DNA of 31,688 nucleotides, from contig CAJUJC010000004.1 in NCBI GenBank assembly GCA_910586805.1, forward strand, positions 1-31,688, written 5' to 3'. Shown here in pieces: positions 15,436-21,493 of this stretch. Position 1 is the stretch's first letter. Every line of letters starts with the position of its first letter. Position numbers and translations under genes: made by a program. Below the pieces are notes generated by a model, which was given only the letters and a program-made list of their open reading frames with translations, did no database searches and was not told where the DNA came from. Origin of the DNA: an uncultured Erysipelotrichales bacterium. GTDB lineage: Bacteria > Bacillota_I > Bacilli_A > Erysipelotrichales > Coprobacillaceae.

Positions 15436-15804
15436 TTATAATGCTGTTTTATACTGCATTAACCTTTTTAATTTTGTTTCTTTGTCTTGGTTATCTAATC
15501 CACAATAGATTCTTATATAACCAAGTTGATGCATTGATATATCAATTTGATTCATAATATCTTTGATTTCATTCATATCCTTATCTGATTGAATTTCTAT
15601 TTCATACTCTTCCATATGAAGAGTATGATTGTTATCAAAGCTTCTACTTTGTTCAAGTTCATAGTTGTTTGTTTGAACAATAGAAACAACTGGATATGTT
15701 TCATTATAAAATCTTAATTTTTGATTTGTTGTTTGAATGTTATCAAATTGTTCTTTTAATGCATTTGTCATAAGTGTATATATTTGTTTTTCATGATCTA
15801 TCAT
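15436..15804 (-). CDS. Probable tail completion/terminator protein
   Basis: A 122-residue protein, the last gene before the tail tube; siphoviruses usually encode the tail terminator or neck completion protein there. ALKEQFDNIQTTNQKLRFYNETYPVVSIVQTNN and EEYEIEIQSDKDMNEIKDIMNQIDISMHQLGY show the alternating helix/strand pattern of small neck proteins. The family match is by position and pattern only. The start at 15804 is preferred because AGGAGG (15814-15819) is then 9 bases upstream; the ATG at 15810 is only 3 bases away. It is the sole head-proximal tail gene kept. Confidence 0.65.
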   Translation of the reverse strand: MIDHEKQIYTLMTNALKEQFDNIQTTNQKLRFYNETYPVVSIVQTNNYELEQSRSFDNNHTLHMEEYEIEIQSDKDMNEIKDIMNQIDISMHQLGYIRIYCGLDNQDKETKLKRLMQYKTAL

Positions 15805-15810
15805 GTTCAT

Positions 15811-16106
15811 ACACCTCCTATTTAATTGTTTTACATCTTTCTCTTTATGAGATGAATATCATAACGTTTCGTTATCTTATGATGTTTTTATTTCTCTTTG
15901 ATCAAAGGAATTATCAAGAGAAGAATTTATCTTTTCTTGACACTATCATATTAACACCTATATAACGGATATAACTAGGTTCAATATAGGCTCAAAAATA
16001 GTTTAAAAAAAAATATCCTACGATATTTTCTTTTTGATTTTTGTATCATATATATTTTACTTGTATCTTTATGACTCATTATCATTAATAATCAAATAGA
16101 TATCTA
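15811..16106 (-). promoter_or_regulatory. Non-coding 296-base gap; probable late promoter region of tail operon
   Basis: No gene is supported here. It lies exactly where head genes would be in a phage. On the minus strand there is TTGAAC (15984-15979) with a weak TATAGG 16 bases on, and a TATGAT (15950-15945) that lacks a good -35, as expected of an activator-dependent promoter. Inverted repeats are ATAACG-TTT-CGTTAT at about 15860-15875 and an 11-position hairpin near 15914-15940. The late regulator may act here. Confidence 0.45.
16005..16029 (-). terminator. Possible terminator after the late regulator gene
   Basis: The perfect 8-bp repeat AAAATATC (16010-16017) / GATATTTT (16022-16029), loop CTAC, is followed on the minus strand by a run of T (A5 at 16005-16009 on the plus strand). 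The stem is AT-rich and therefore weak. It would separate the regulator transcript from the tail operon. Confidence 0.5.
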
Positions 16107-16604
16107 TTATTTTATATGTCTTATATATTTTTCATAAAAATCATTATTAATTTTTTCTATTGTTGGTATCTCCATATGATGGCAAACTTGTGATAACAAT
16201 AAACATATTTCTGGTAGTTCTCTTTTATAAGTACTTATACTAATAAAATATGTATTCTCTAGTTGTTCTACCATTTCAGCATAACTTAATGTATTCATAT
16301 AAGCATCTATCATTTGCCTTTGTCTTGTAGGTAACAATAAAGTATATAACATAAATTCATCTATATATTGGTTAAAGAGATCTATCCTTTTTAATAACAA
16401 TTCTCTTCTTTGTGTATAATCGTTCATACGTGTAATTTGTGATATTGGTATTCCTTTATTTTCTTCTAATGTTGGTGATGATATTGATGGTAATTGATTG
16501 TACTCCTCAAATAAATGAAATTTTTCTCTTTTTAATGAACGTATAGCTTTCATATAATCCTTCATTGTTTGAATGGTTTCTTGTTCTTGTTTAGTATATC
16601 TCAT
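16107..16604 (-). CDS. ArpU/RinA-like late transcription regulator
   Basis: A 165-residue, mostly helical protein. A charged N-terminal coiled part (TMKDYMKAIRSLKREK) is followed by LYTLLLPTRQRQMIDAYMNTLSYAEMVEQL and FISISTYKRELPEI. Together these form a sigma-region-4-like helix-turn-helix as in ArpU/RinA phage activators of late genes. In phages such genes precede the terminase; here the next gene is already a tail gene. Transcription starts from the leftward promoter controlled by the divergent repressor. The order implies a cascade of repressor release, regulator synthesis and tail-lysis operon activation. Family assignment is by pattern and context. Confidence 0.68.
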   Translation of the reverse strand: MRYTKQEQETIQTMKDYMKAIRSLKREKFHLFEEYNQLPSISSPTLEENKGIPISQITRMNDYTQRRELLLKRIDLFNQYIDEFMLYTLLLPTRQRQMIDAYMNTLSYAEMVEQLENTYFISISTYKRELPEICLLLSQVCHHMEIPTIEKINNDFYEKYIRHIK

Positions 16605-16618
16605 AATTCTATCCCTTC

Positions 16619-16633
16619 TCTACGTTTTGGTAA
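16619..16633. promoter_or_regulatory. Putative repressor operator O1 (degenerate)
   Basis: TCTACGTTTTGGTAA keeps the left half TCTACGTTT of the other two operators but not the right TAGA. It lies downstream of the expected start of leftward transcription. Confidence 0.45.
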
Positions 16634-16653
16634 TATTTTCCTTTTGTACTTTT

Positions 16654-16682
16654 ATATTACTCTACGTTTCATAGAATTTCAA
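16654..16682 (-). promoter_or_regulatory. Leftward promoter of the late regulator gene
   Basis: On the minus strand TTGAAA (16682-16677), 17-bp spacer, TAATAT (16659-16654). The spacer is almost entirely filled by operator O2, so a bound repressor would block RNA polymerase. Confidence 0.7.
16661..16675. promoter_or_regulatory. Putative repressor operator O2
   Basis: TCTACGTTTCATAGA: dyad TCTA-N7-TAGA, inside the leftward promoter spacer. It differs from O3 at only two of 15 positions. Confidence 0.7.
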
Positions 16683-16689
16683 TATAAAT

Positions 16690-16704
16690 TCTACATTTCT
16701 TAGA
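16690..16704. promoter_or_regulatory. Putative repressor operator O3
   Basis: TCTACATTTCTTAGA: dyad TCTA-N7-TAGA, just upstream of both the leftward -35 box and the rightward -35 box. It suits autoregulation and cooperative binding with O2. Confidence 0.7.
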
Positions 16705-16711
16705 GAAATAA

Positions 16712-16740
16712 TTGATTTTTTTATTTTAAAGGTATAAAAT
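16712..16740 (+). promoter_or_regulatory. Rightward promoter of repressor/ImmA-like operon
   Basis: TTGATT (16712-16717), 17-bp spacer, TAAAAT (16735-16740); an alternative TATAAA at 16733 gives a 15-bp spacer. The ribosome binding site GAGGTGA follows at 16751-16757. Confidence 0.6.
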
Positions 16741-16762
16741 GGTAGTTAAAGAGGTGATTATA

Positions 16763-17131
16763 ATGTCTATTCTTAATTCTAATATTAAAAAATATAGAGA
16801 AAAATATAATTTAACTCAAGATGAATTAGGAGAATTATTATCTGTTAGTGGAAAAACAGTTTCATCTTGGGAAAAAGGACGCAGTGAACCAAAAATTGAT
16901 ATGATTGAAAAAATGGCAAAAGCATTTCATTGCACAAAGGCACAATTGATTGGTGATGATGATATTGGTCCTTTCACTTCTGCGAACGAAGCATTGGAAT
17001 TTATTTTAAGACAACAAATGGTTGCTAATTATGGTGGATATGATTTAGATGTTATGAGTGATGAAGAAATAATTGATATGGCTAATGATGTTGCAGAATT
17101 TTTAAAAATGATTGCGAAGAGAAGAAAGTAA
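16763..17131 (+). CDS. XRE-family (ImmR/CI-type) repressor
   Basis: A 122-residue regulator with an N-terminal Cro/CI helix-turn-helix (about residues 7-62: LTQDELGELLSVSGKTVSSWEKGRSEPKIDMIEKMAKAF). A short acidic C-terminal helical region ends in a basic tail (MIAKRRK). It probably keeps the tail-lysis island silent by binding the TCTA-N7-TAGA operators between it and the late regulator. The C-terminus lacks a LexA-like autocleavage domain, consistent with removal by the adjacent metalloprotease. The start at 16763 has GAGGTGA 5 bases upstream; the longer frame from 16739 has no site. The stop overlaps the start of the protease gene by one base (TAATG). Confidence 0.87.
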   Translation: MSILNSNIKKYREKYNLTQDELGELLSVSGKTVSSWEKGRSEPKIDMIEKMAKAFHCTKAQLIGDDDIGPFTSANEALEFILRQQMVANYGGYDLDVMSDEEIIDMANDVAEFLKMIAKRRK

Positions 17132-17583
17132 TGAGCAATATTCAAAAAATCGTTAATCAACAAATTTCTCAATATCATACAACAAATATTAGAGAGTTAT
17201 TAGAATTTCATGATATAGAAATCTTTTATTATGATTCTTCAACTAAAAATGATTCTTCAATATTTGTTCATAATGGACTTGGTAATATTTATTTAAAAAG
17301 CCAATTAAATCCATTATATGAAAATTTTTTACTTGCCCATGAACTTGGTCATTATTTATTACATTTTCATCAAAATATAAATTTTTCCTTTACTCTATCT
17401 TGTTATAAAAATAGATTAGAAAGAGAAGCAAATGAATTTGCTTGTCGTTTTCTTTTATCTGATATATCTATTGATAATGATTCAGATATTGAATTTATTA
17501 TTAAAGAAAAAGGAATACCTTTAACTATATGGTATTCCCTATACGAAAAAATTATACCTGATTTAATTAAGAAAGAATCCTAG
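17131..17583 (+). CDS. ImmA/IrrE-family metallopeptidase
   Basis: A 150-residue zinc peptidase. LLAHELGHYLLHFH contains HEXXH (His70, Glu71, His74), and LEREANEFACRFLL supplies the third ligand region (Glu99 or Glu102) typical of the ImmA/IrrE family. In ICEBs1 and related elements this enzyme cleaves the partner repressor after DNA damage or an excision signal. Translational coupling to the XRE gene supports that role here. It therefore probably acts as the induction switch of the tail island. No membrane segments are seen. Confidence 0.88.
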   Translation: MSNIQKIVNQQISQYHTTNIRELLEFHDIEIFYYDSSTKNDSSIFVHNGLGNIYLKSQLNPLYENFLLAHELGHYLLHFHQNINFSFTLSCYKNRLEREANEFACRFLLSDISIDNDSDIEFIIKEKGIPLTIWYSLYEKIIPDLIKKES

Positions 17584-17595
17584 ATTCTTTTTTTA
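17572..17595 (+). terminator. Terminator of repressor/ImmA-like operon
   Basis: AAAGAATC (17572-17579) / GATTCTTT (17583-17590), loop CTA, continuing into a T-run. The stem contains the stop codon TAG (17581-17583). It marks the right edge of the island. Confidence 0.72.
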
Positions 17596-17613
17596 TAACT
17601 TCATTTCTATAAC

Positions 17614-17640
17614 AAAAAAAGATATGAATTTCTTCATACC
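17614..17640 (-). terminator. Terminator of the permease-aminopeptidase-membrane protein group
   Basis: On the minus strand GGTATGAA (17640-17633), loop GAAA, TTCATATC (17628-17621), then seven T (17620-17614). It is directly after the stop codon at 17642. Confidence 0.82.
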
Positions 17641-17641
17641 T

Positions 17642-18286
17642 TTAACCATTTAATTCATTTGTAAATATCTTTTTACTTGTTAAATGAGCAACAACCAATA
17701 ACACAAAAGAAATATCAAATGGACTCTTTAATGTCAATATAACAATAACTAATCCTACAATAAATCCAACCAATTCAACCATAAATGATTTTTTTGTGAT
17801 TTGATAACGGTCAATCATTTGCCAATGTGTTCTCACACCTTTAAAAACCAATACCATAGCCACTGCAGCCACAATCAAATCAATAGAGAAAGATATTAAA
17901 TACCTATCAGTTAAAAACTCTTTCACAAATAATAAAACCAAATAGGCACACATTGTCATCCATAAACCTGATATTGTATATTTTTCTAAATCTAACTTCT
18001 TTAATTTTTCAATTTCAGGTTTATAATGAATTGTCTTTTCAACATTTTGAATATAATTTTTCATATTCTTATTAATAAGTGCCTGAGCATCATTTTTCTT
18101 ATCTTGATGTTCAATCATATGATCTAATATAGCACTTAAAAGAATATTCGCTTTCAAAGTATGAGATTGATGTCTTGAAACATAATTCAAAATATCAACA
18201 TATACTTTTTTATATTCATCATTCAAATTCTTTTCTTTTGTTATATTTTCAAAAAACAAATCAAAAGTTTTTTCTTTGTTCTTCAT
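17642..18286 (-). CDS. Integral membrane protein of unknown function
   Basis: A 214-residue protein. The first ~95 residues are soluble, charged and helical. Four hydrophobic segments follow: about 103-124 (SGLWMTMCAYLVLLFV), 127-150 (LISFSIDLIVAAVAMVLVF), 168-185 (LVGFIVGLVIVILTL) and 187-203 (FDISFVLLVVAHL). The general shape resembles DUF1129/DUF1048-type Bacillota membrane proteins, but I cannot assign a family. Its ATG overlaps the aminopeptidase stop codon (TAATG), so it is translationally coupled and probably functionally linked to that gene or simply co-expressed. Confidence 0.75.
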   Translation of the reverse strand: MKNKEKTFDLFFENITKEKNLNDEYKKVYVDILNYVSRHQSHTLKANILLSAILDHMIEHQDKKNDAQALINKNMKNYIQNVEKTIHYKPEIEKLKKLDLEKYTISGLWMTMCAYLVLLFVKEFLTDRYLISFSIDLIVAAVAMVLVFKGVRTHWQMIDRYQITKKSFMVELVGFIVGLVIVILTLKSPFDISFVLLVVAHLTSKKIFTNELNG

Positions 18287-19605
18287 TATTTCGTTACCTT
18301 TAACTCATGACTACTCACTTCACTAATATGTGAATTATAGAATTCAGTCACAACTTGAATCATATAATATGTATCCTTAATTCCAGCGGTTTCATAACTA
18401 GAATGCATTGCAAGTTGTGGTAATCCAATATCAACACTATTCATAGAAACTTGAGACATTGCAATATTACCTAATGTACTTCCTCCCATAACATCTGAAC
18501 GATTAGCAAAGAATTGTACTGGAACATTTGCCTTTTCACATAATGCTTTAAAGACAGCAATACTTACTCCATCACTTGTGTATTTTTGTCCAGCGTGTGA
18601 TTTCACAACAACACCTTCATTCATATATACACAGTTATTAACATCAGTTAAACCTGGATGATTTGGATGAACAGCATGAGCATTATCTGCACTTAACATA
18701 AAACTTGATGCTAATGCTCTATAATAATCTTCTTCGTCTTTACCTAATGCTTTATTAACACGTACCAAAACATCATATAAGAATGTAGAAGCAGCACCTT
18801 GTTTTGTTCCTGAACCAACTTCTTCATTATCAAAACAAGCATACACATTGATTGATTCTTCATTATATCCATTTAAGAAACCTTTTAAAGTTGTAAACCC
18901 ACATTGTAAATCATCTAAATGTGGTGAAGAAATAAATTCTTCATTTGCCCCCCAAATAGAAGGTGCATTTCTATTGTATAAATATAAGTCACTACCATAA
19001 ATATCTTCTTCTGTTACGCCTAACTCTTTAGCAATCAATTTCTTAAAATCACCTTTTTGAGTATCAGCGCCTCCAAATAATGGTAATAGATCAACTTGTT
19101 TATTGTATGCATAACCATCATTCACAGCTCTATTCATATGAATGGCAACGTTAGGAATCATCACTAAATCTCTATCAATTTTTAATAACTTAGTAACAAC
19201 ACTATCGCCTTCTTTAACCAAAACACGTCCAGCTATTGATAAAGGTCTATCAAACCATGTTGCACATAACATTCCACCATAACCTTCAGTATTTAATTGA
19301 GTATATTTTCCTTTGACTTCAATTTCAACATTTTCTTTAATTTTAAAAGTAGGATAATCACTATGTGATGCAGTTACATTAAATCCATAGTTATCTAATT
19401 TTGTTCCTACATGAAATGCAATCACACTTGTATTGTTTCTTGTTACATAATATTTCCCACCAGGAACAATTTTCCAAACTTGTCCTTCTAATAGTTTTTC
19501 ATAACCATTTTCACATAATTCATTTTCAATTGTTTCGACAGCATGAAATGCTGTTGGTGACTTTTGAAGAAAATCTAATAATTCTTTTGAAATTTCTTTA
19601 TACAT
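18286..19605 (-). CDS. M18-family aspartyl aminopeptidase
   Basis: Cytoplasmic zinc aminopeptidase, typically dodecameric, that removes N-terminal Asp/Glu or other residues from peptides. The 439-residue length is normal for bacterial M18. Visible metal and catalytic motifs are ASHSDYP (His81, Asp83), SPHLDDLQ (Asp231 region), FDNEEVGS (Glu261/Glu262), SADNAHAVHPNHP (Asp307) and a C-terminal MHSSYETAG with the last histidine ligand. The start at 19605 is used because GGAGGT is 7 bases upstream; the in-frame extension to 19656 has none and crosses the -10 box. It lies downstream of an amino acid permease, suggesting peptide and amino acid use. Confidence 0.93.
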   Translation of the reverse strand: MYKEISKELLDFLQKSPTAFHAVETIENELCENGYEKLLEGQVWKIVPGGKYYVTRNNTSVIAFHVGTKLDNYGFNVTASHSDYPTFKIKENVEIEVKGKYTQLNTEGYGGMLCATWFDRPLSIAGRVLVKEGDSVVTKLLKIDRDLVMIPNVAIHMNRAVNDGYAYNKQVDLLPLFGGADTQKGDFKKLIAKELGVTEEDIYGSDLYLYNRNAPSIWGANEEFISSPHLDDLQCGFTTLKGFLNGYNEESINVYACFDNEEVGSGTKQGAASTFLYDVLVRVNKALGKDEEDYYRALASSFMLSADNAHAVHPNHPGLTDVNNCVYMNEGVVVKSHAGQKYTSDGVSIAVFKALCEKANVPVQFFANRSDVMGGSTLGNIAMSQVSMNSVDIGLPQLAMHSSYETAGIKDTYYMIQVVTEFYNSHISEVSSHELKVTK

Positions 19606-19633
19606 AACATATACCTCCGATTTATATGCGTAT

Positions 19634-19672
19634 ATTATAACATATCCTTTCGGCAAGCCAAAAGGATATGTT
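19634..19672. promoter_or_regulatory. Hairpin overlapping the aminopeptidase promoter
   Basis: A perfect 12-bp inverted repeat AACATATCCTTT (19639-19650) / AAAGGATATGTT (19661-19672). On the minus strand the second arm runs into TATAAT (19639-19634), and TTGGCT in the loop and stem lies 16 bases before it, so promoter and hairpin coincide. The long T-run is only on the plus-strand side. It may act as a partial terminator of the permease transcript, an operator, or both. Confidence 0.55.
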
Positions 19673-19687
19673 TATTTTTTTATTTAA

Positions 19688-21106
19688 TTATTCAGTAACT
19701 TCTCTTTTCTTAATTGCTGGTAAGATTAATCCTAAAGCAGTTAATACAATTGGAGTAATAATGTTTAAAGCAGTTGTAAACATATCTCCTTCTTTATACA
19801 TACCGAATAAACAACAGAATGCAGTGACAAAGAAACACCAACCACCTGCTGTTAATGCAATACCTTGATTCTTAACAAATTTATATTCAGGATTAAATTT
19901 ATCTCTAGCCTTACGTAAAGCAATATAAGCAGCAAATACCCATAAATAACGCATTGGCATAGTTACAGAATTTAATTGAGTTAATTGACGTAATACAACA
20001 TCAGCATTTGGTACAAGAGCTTGGATCAAAATAATTGAACCTGATAAGATAACAACCATCCAAATACCATTAATATAAGCACCAAATTTGTTTTTCTTTA
20101 ATAATTTACTTGGAATAAATTGACGTGCATCTTCATTATCCAATAACATTCTAAGTGGTGCATCAATACTAATAACTAAAGTAGAGAATTGTCCAATAGC
20201 ATTACATGCTGCATAGATAATCATTAATGCATTACCCATTCCATAATATTCACCTAATTTTTGGAATGCCCAATAAGAACCATTTGCATTGTAAGAATCG
20301 AAGTTAGCTGCAATATCAGCTGGATCGAACATCATACCCATTGCAATAGTACCTAAAATAGCACAAACCATAACCATGATAGCTAAAGCAATCATACCTT
20401 TAGGGAATCCTTTAGAAGGATTTTCAACTTTATTAACATATGGAGAAATCTTTTCACATCCACCAACTGCAAATACTAAAATTGATAAAGATGTAAAATA
20501 TCCCATATTAAATTGTGGAATTAAATTTTTCCAACTGAAATCCATTGATAAATATCCACCATTAGGATTAATTGCAGGAGCAGCAAACATCATAACAATA
20601 TATAAAATTGACATGATAAACATACTTGTTCCAGCTAAAGTTGCTAATTTCTTTAATGGATTTAAACCACGACTTGCTACCCAACAGAAGAATACAAAAA
20701 CTGCAAAAGTTGCAAATTGTACTGCCATTGTATTAAAAGTCGCATAAGTTTCACCATTTTGGAATACCATCCAACTTAAAGCTTTTAAACCACCACTACC
20801 TTTACTTGCAATATAAGTAACGTGACAAGCCCAATAAGTCCATCCAGCATAATATGCCATTTTTGGACCAATTGTTTCATGAATCCATGAACTTACTCCA
20901 CCACCAGAGTTTTTAAATGCTGATCCAAGTTCACCAACCATTAATGCATAAGGCACAAAGTAAAGTGCAAACATTAAAATCCAGCTGAAGATAACTTGAA
21001 TTCCATTGAAATAGATATAACCATTTAATACATTACCAAATCCCCAAACAGTTGAAAACGCCATAAATGCAAGGTTATACCAAACAATTTTTTTAGAATT
21101 TTCCAT
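19688..21106 (-). CDS. APC-superfamily amino acid permease
   Basis: A 472-residue transporter with about 12 hydrophobic helices. The N-terminal helix has an unwound substrate-site pattern (FSTVWGFGNVLNGY), followed by ELGSAFKNSGGGVSSWI, typical of amino acid antiporters and permeases (YjeM/glutamate-GABA antiporter-like group). Substrate is not determinable from sequence. The start at 21106 is supported by AGGAGG 8 bases upstream; the longer frame to 21160 is not. It is upstream of the M18 aminopeptidase on the same strand with an 82-base gap holding a hairpin and promoter. Confidence 0.88.
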   Translation of the reverse strand: MENSKKIVWYNLAFMAFSTVWGFGNVLNGYIYFNGIQVIFSWILMFALYFVPYALMVGELGSAFKNSGGGVSSWIHETIGPKMAYYAGWTYWACHVTYIASKGSGGLKALSWMVFQNGETYATFNTMAVQFATFAVFVFFCWVASRGLNPLKKLATLAGTSMFIMSILYIVMMFAAPAINPNGGYLSMDFSWKNLIPQFNMGYFTSLSILVFAVGGCEKISPYVNKVENPSKGFPKGMIALAIMVMVCAILGTIAMGMMFDPADIAANFDSYNANGSYWAFQKLGEYYGMGNALMIIYAACNAIGQFSTLVISIDAPLRMLLDNEDARQFIPSKLLKKNKFGAYINGIWMVVILSGSIILIQALVPNADVVLRQLTQLNSVTMPMRYLWVFAAYIALRKARDKFNPEYKFVKNQGIALTAGGWCFFVTAFCCLFGMYKEGDMFTTALNIITPIVLTALGLILPAIKKREVTE

Positions 21107-21174
21107 GTCTTTTTCCTCCTCATATTTTCTATTTTTGTTTAATTGTACACACAATCGCACAAACGAACATTGCC

Positions 21175-21203
21175 ATTATAACAAAAATAATATCTATTTT
21201 CCA
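21175..21203 (-). promoter_or_regulatory. Promoter of the amino acid permease
   Basis: On the minus strand TGGAAA (21203-21198), 17-bp spacer, perfect TATAAT (21180-21175), giving a leader of about 60 bases. Confidence 0.55.
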
Positions 21204-21384
21204 TTCTTTTTTGTTTTTTTAATAAAATAACAAAATTTTATTAAATTTAATTTTCTTCATTTTCAATTTAAGAAACTACTTCTTTATATATATCCCCTTC
21301 AATTGTTAAATCTAAAAGTGGTAACAATTAAATTAAAATTATTCTTGTCAGGAAATTGTATGAATATGATAATTTTCATCATCC
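21204..21384. other. Non-coding AT-rich spacer
   Basis: Part of the 387-base gap between the glycosidase and permease genes. It holds T-rich tracts (around 21201-21240) but no supported gene, repeat or RNA. Confidence 0.5.
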
Positions 21385-21432
21385 CATAAAAAAGAACAAT
21401 GATTATCAGCATGACTAATAATATTGTTCTTT
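21385..21432 (-). terminator. Terminator of the large glycosidase gene
   Basis: A 15-bp stem with one bulge: AAAGAACAAT+ATTAT (21391-21406) pairs with ATAAT+ATTGTTCTTT (21418-21432), 11-base loop. On the minus strand it is followed by a T-run. It lies about 60 bases past the stop. Confidence 0.82.
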
Positions 21433-21493
21433 AAATCTTTATCAAAATTTTATTTTGTGACTGCTTCTTTTCTATATAAAAGACAGGATATTT

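Larger units (their letters stand above)
4537..17583. mobile_element. Prophage-derived tail-and-lysis island; candidate F-type tailocin
   Basis: A contiguous block with a siphovirus tail module in canonical order, a holin/endolysin cassette, a late regulator and an XRE/ImmA-like switch. No terminase, portal, protease, capsid, head-tail adaptor, integrase, excisionase or replication gene is present between the regulator and the tail completion gene or elsewhere in the window. All tail ORFs are open. This gene set matches flexible phage tail bacteriocins such as Listeria monocin. A prophage remnant that lost its head and replication genes remains possible. No flanking att-like direct repeats were recognised by eye. 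Confidence 0.7.

Noticed and set aside
4537..17583. R-type (contractile) tailocin
   Set aside because: No sheath, baseplate-wedge or spike genes; the tube, chaperone, tape measure and hub order is that of flexible siphovirus tails.
20376..20747. 123-residue plus-strand frame inside the permease
   Set aside because: Antisense shadow; the permease frame carries clear membrane helices and a strong start.
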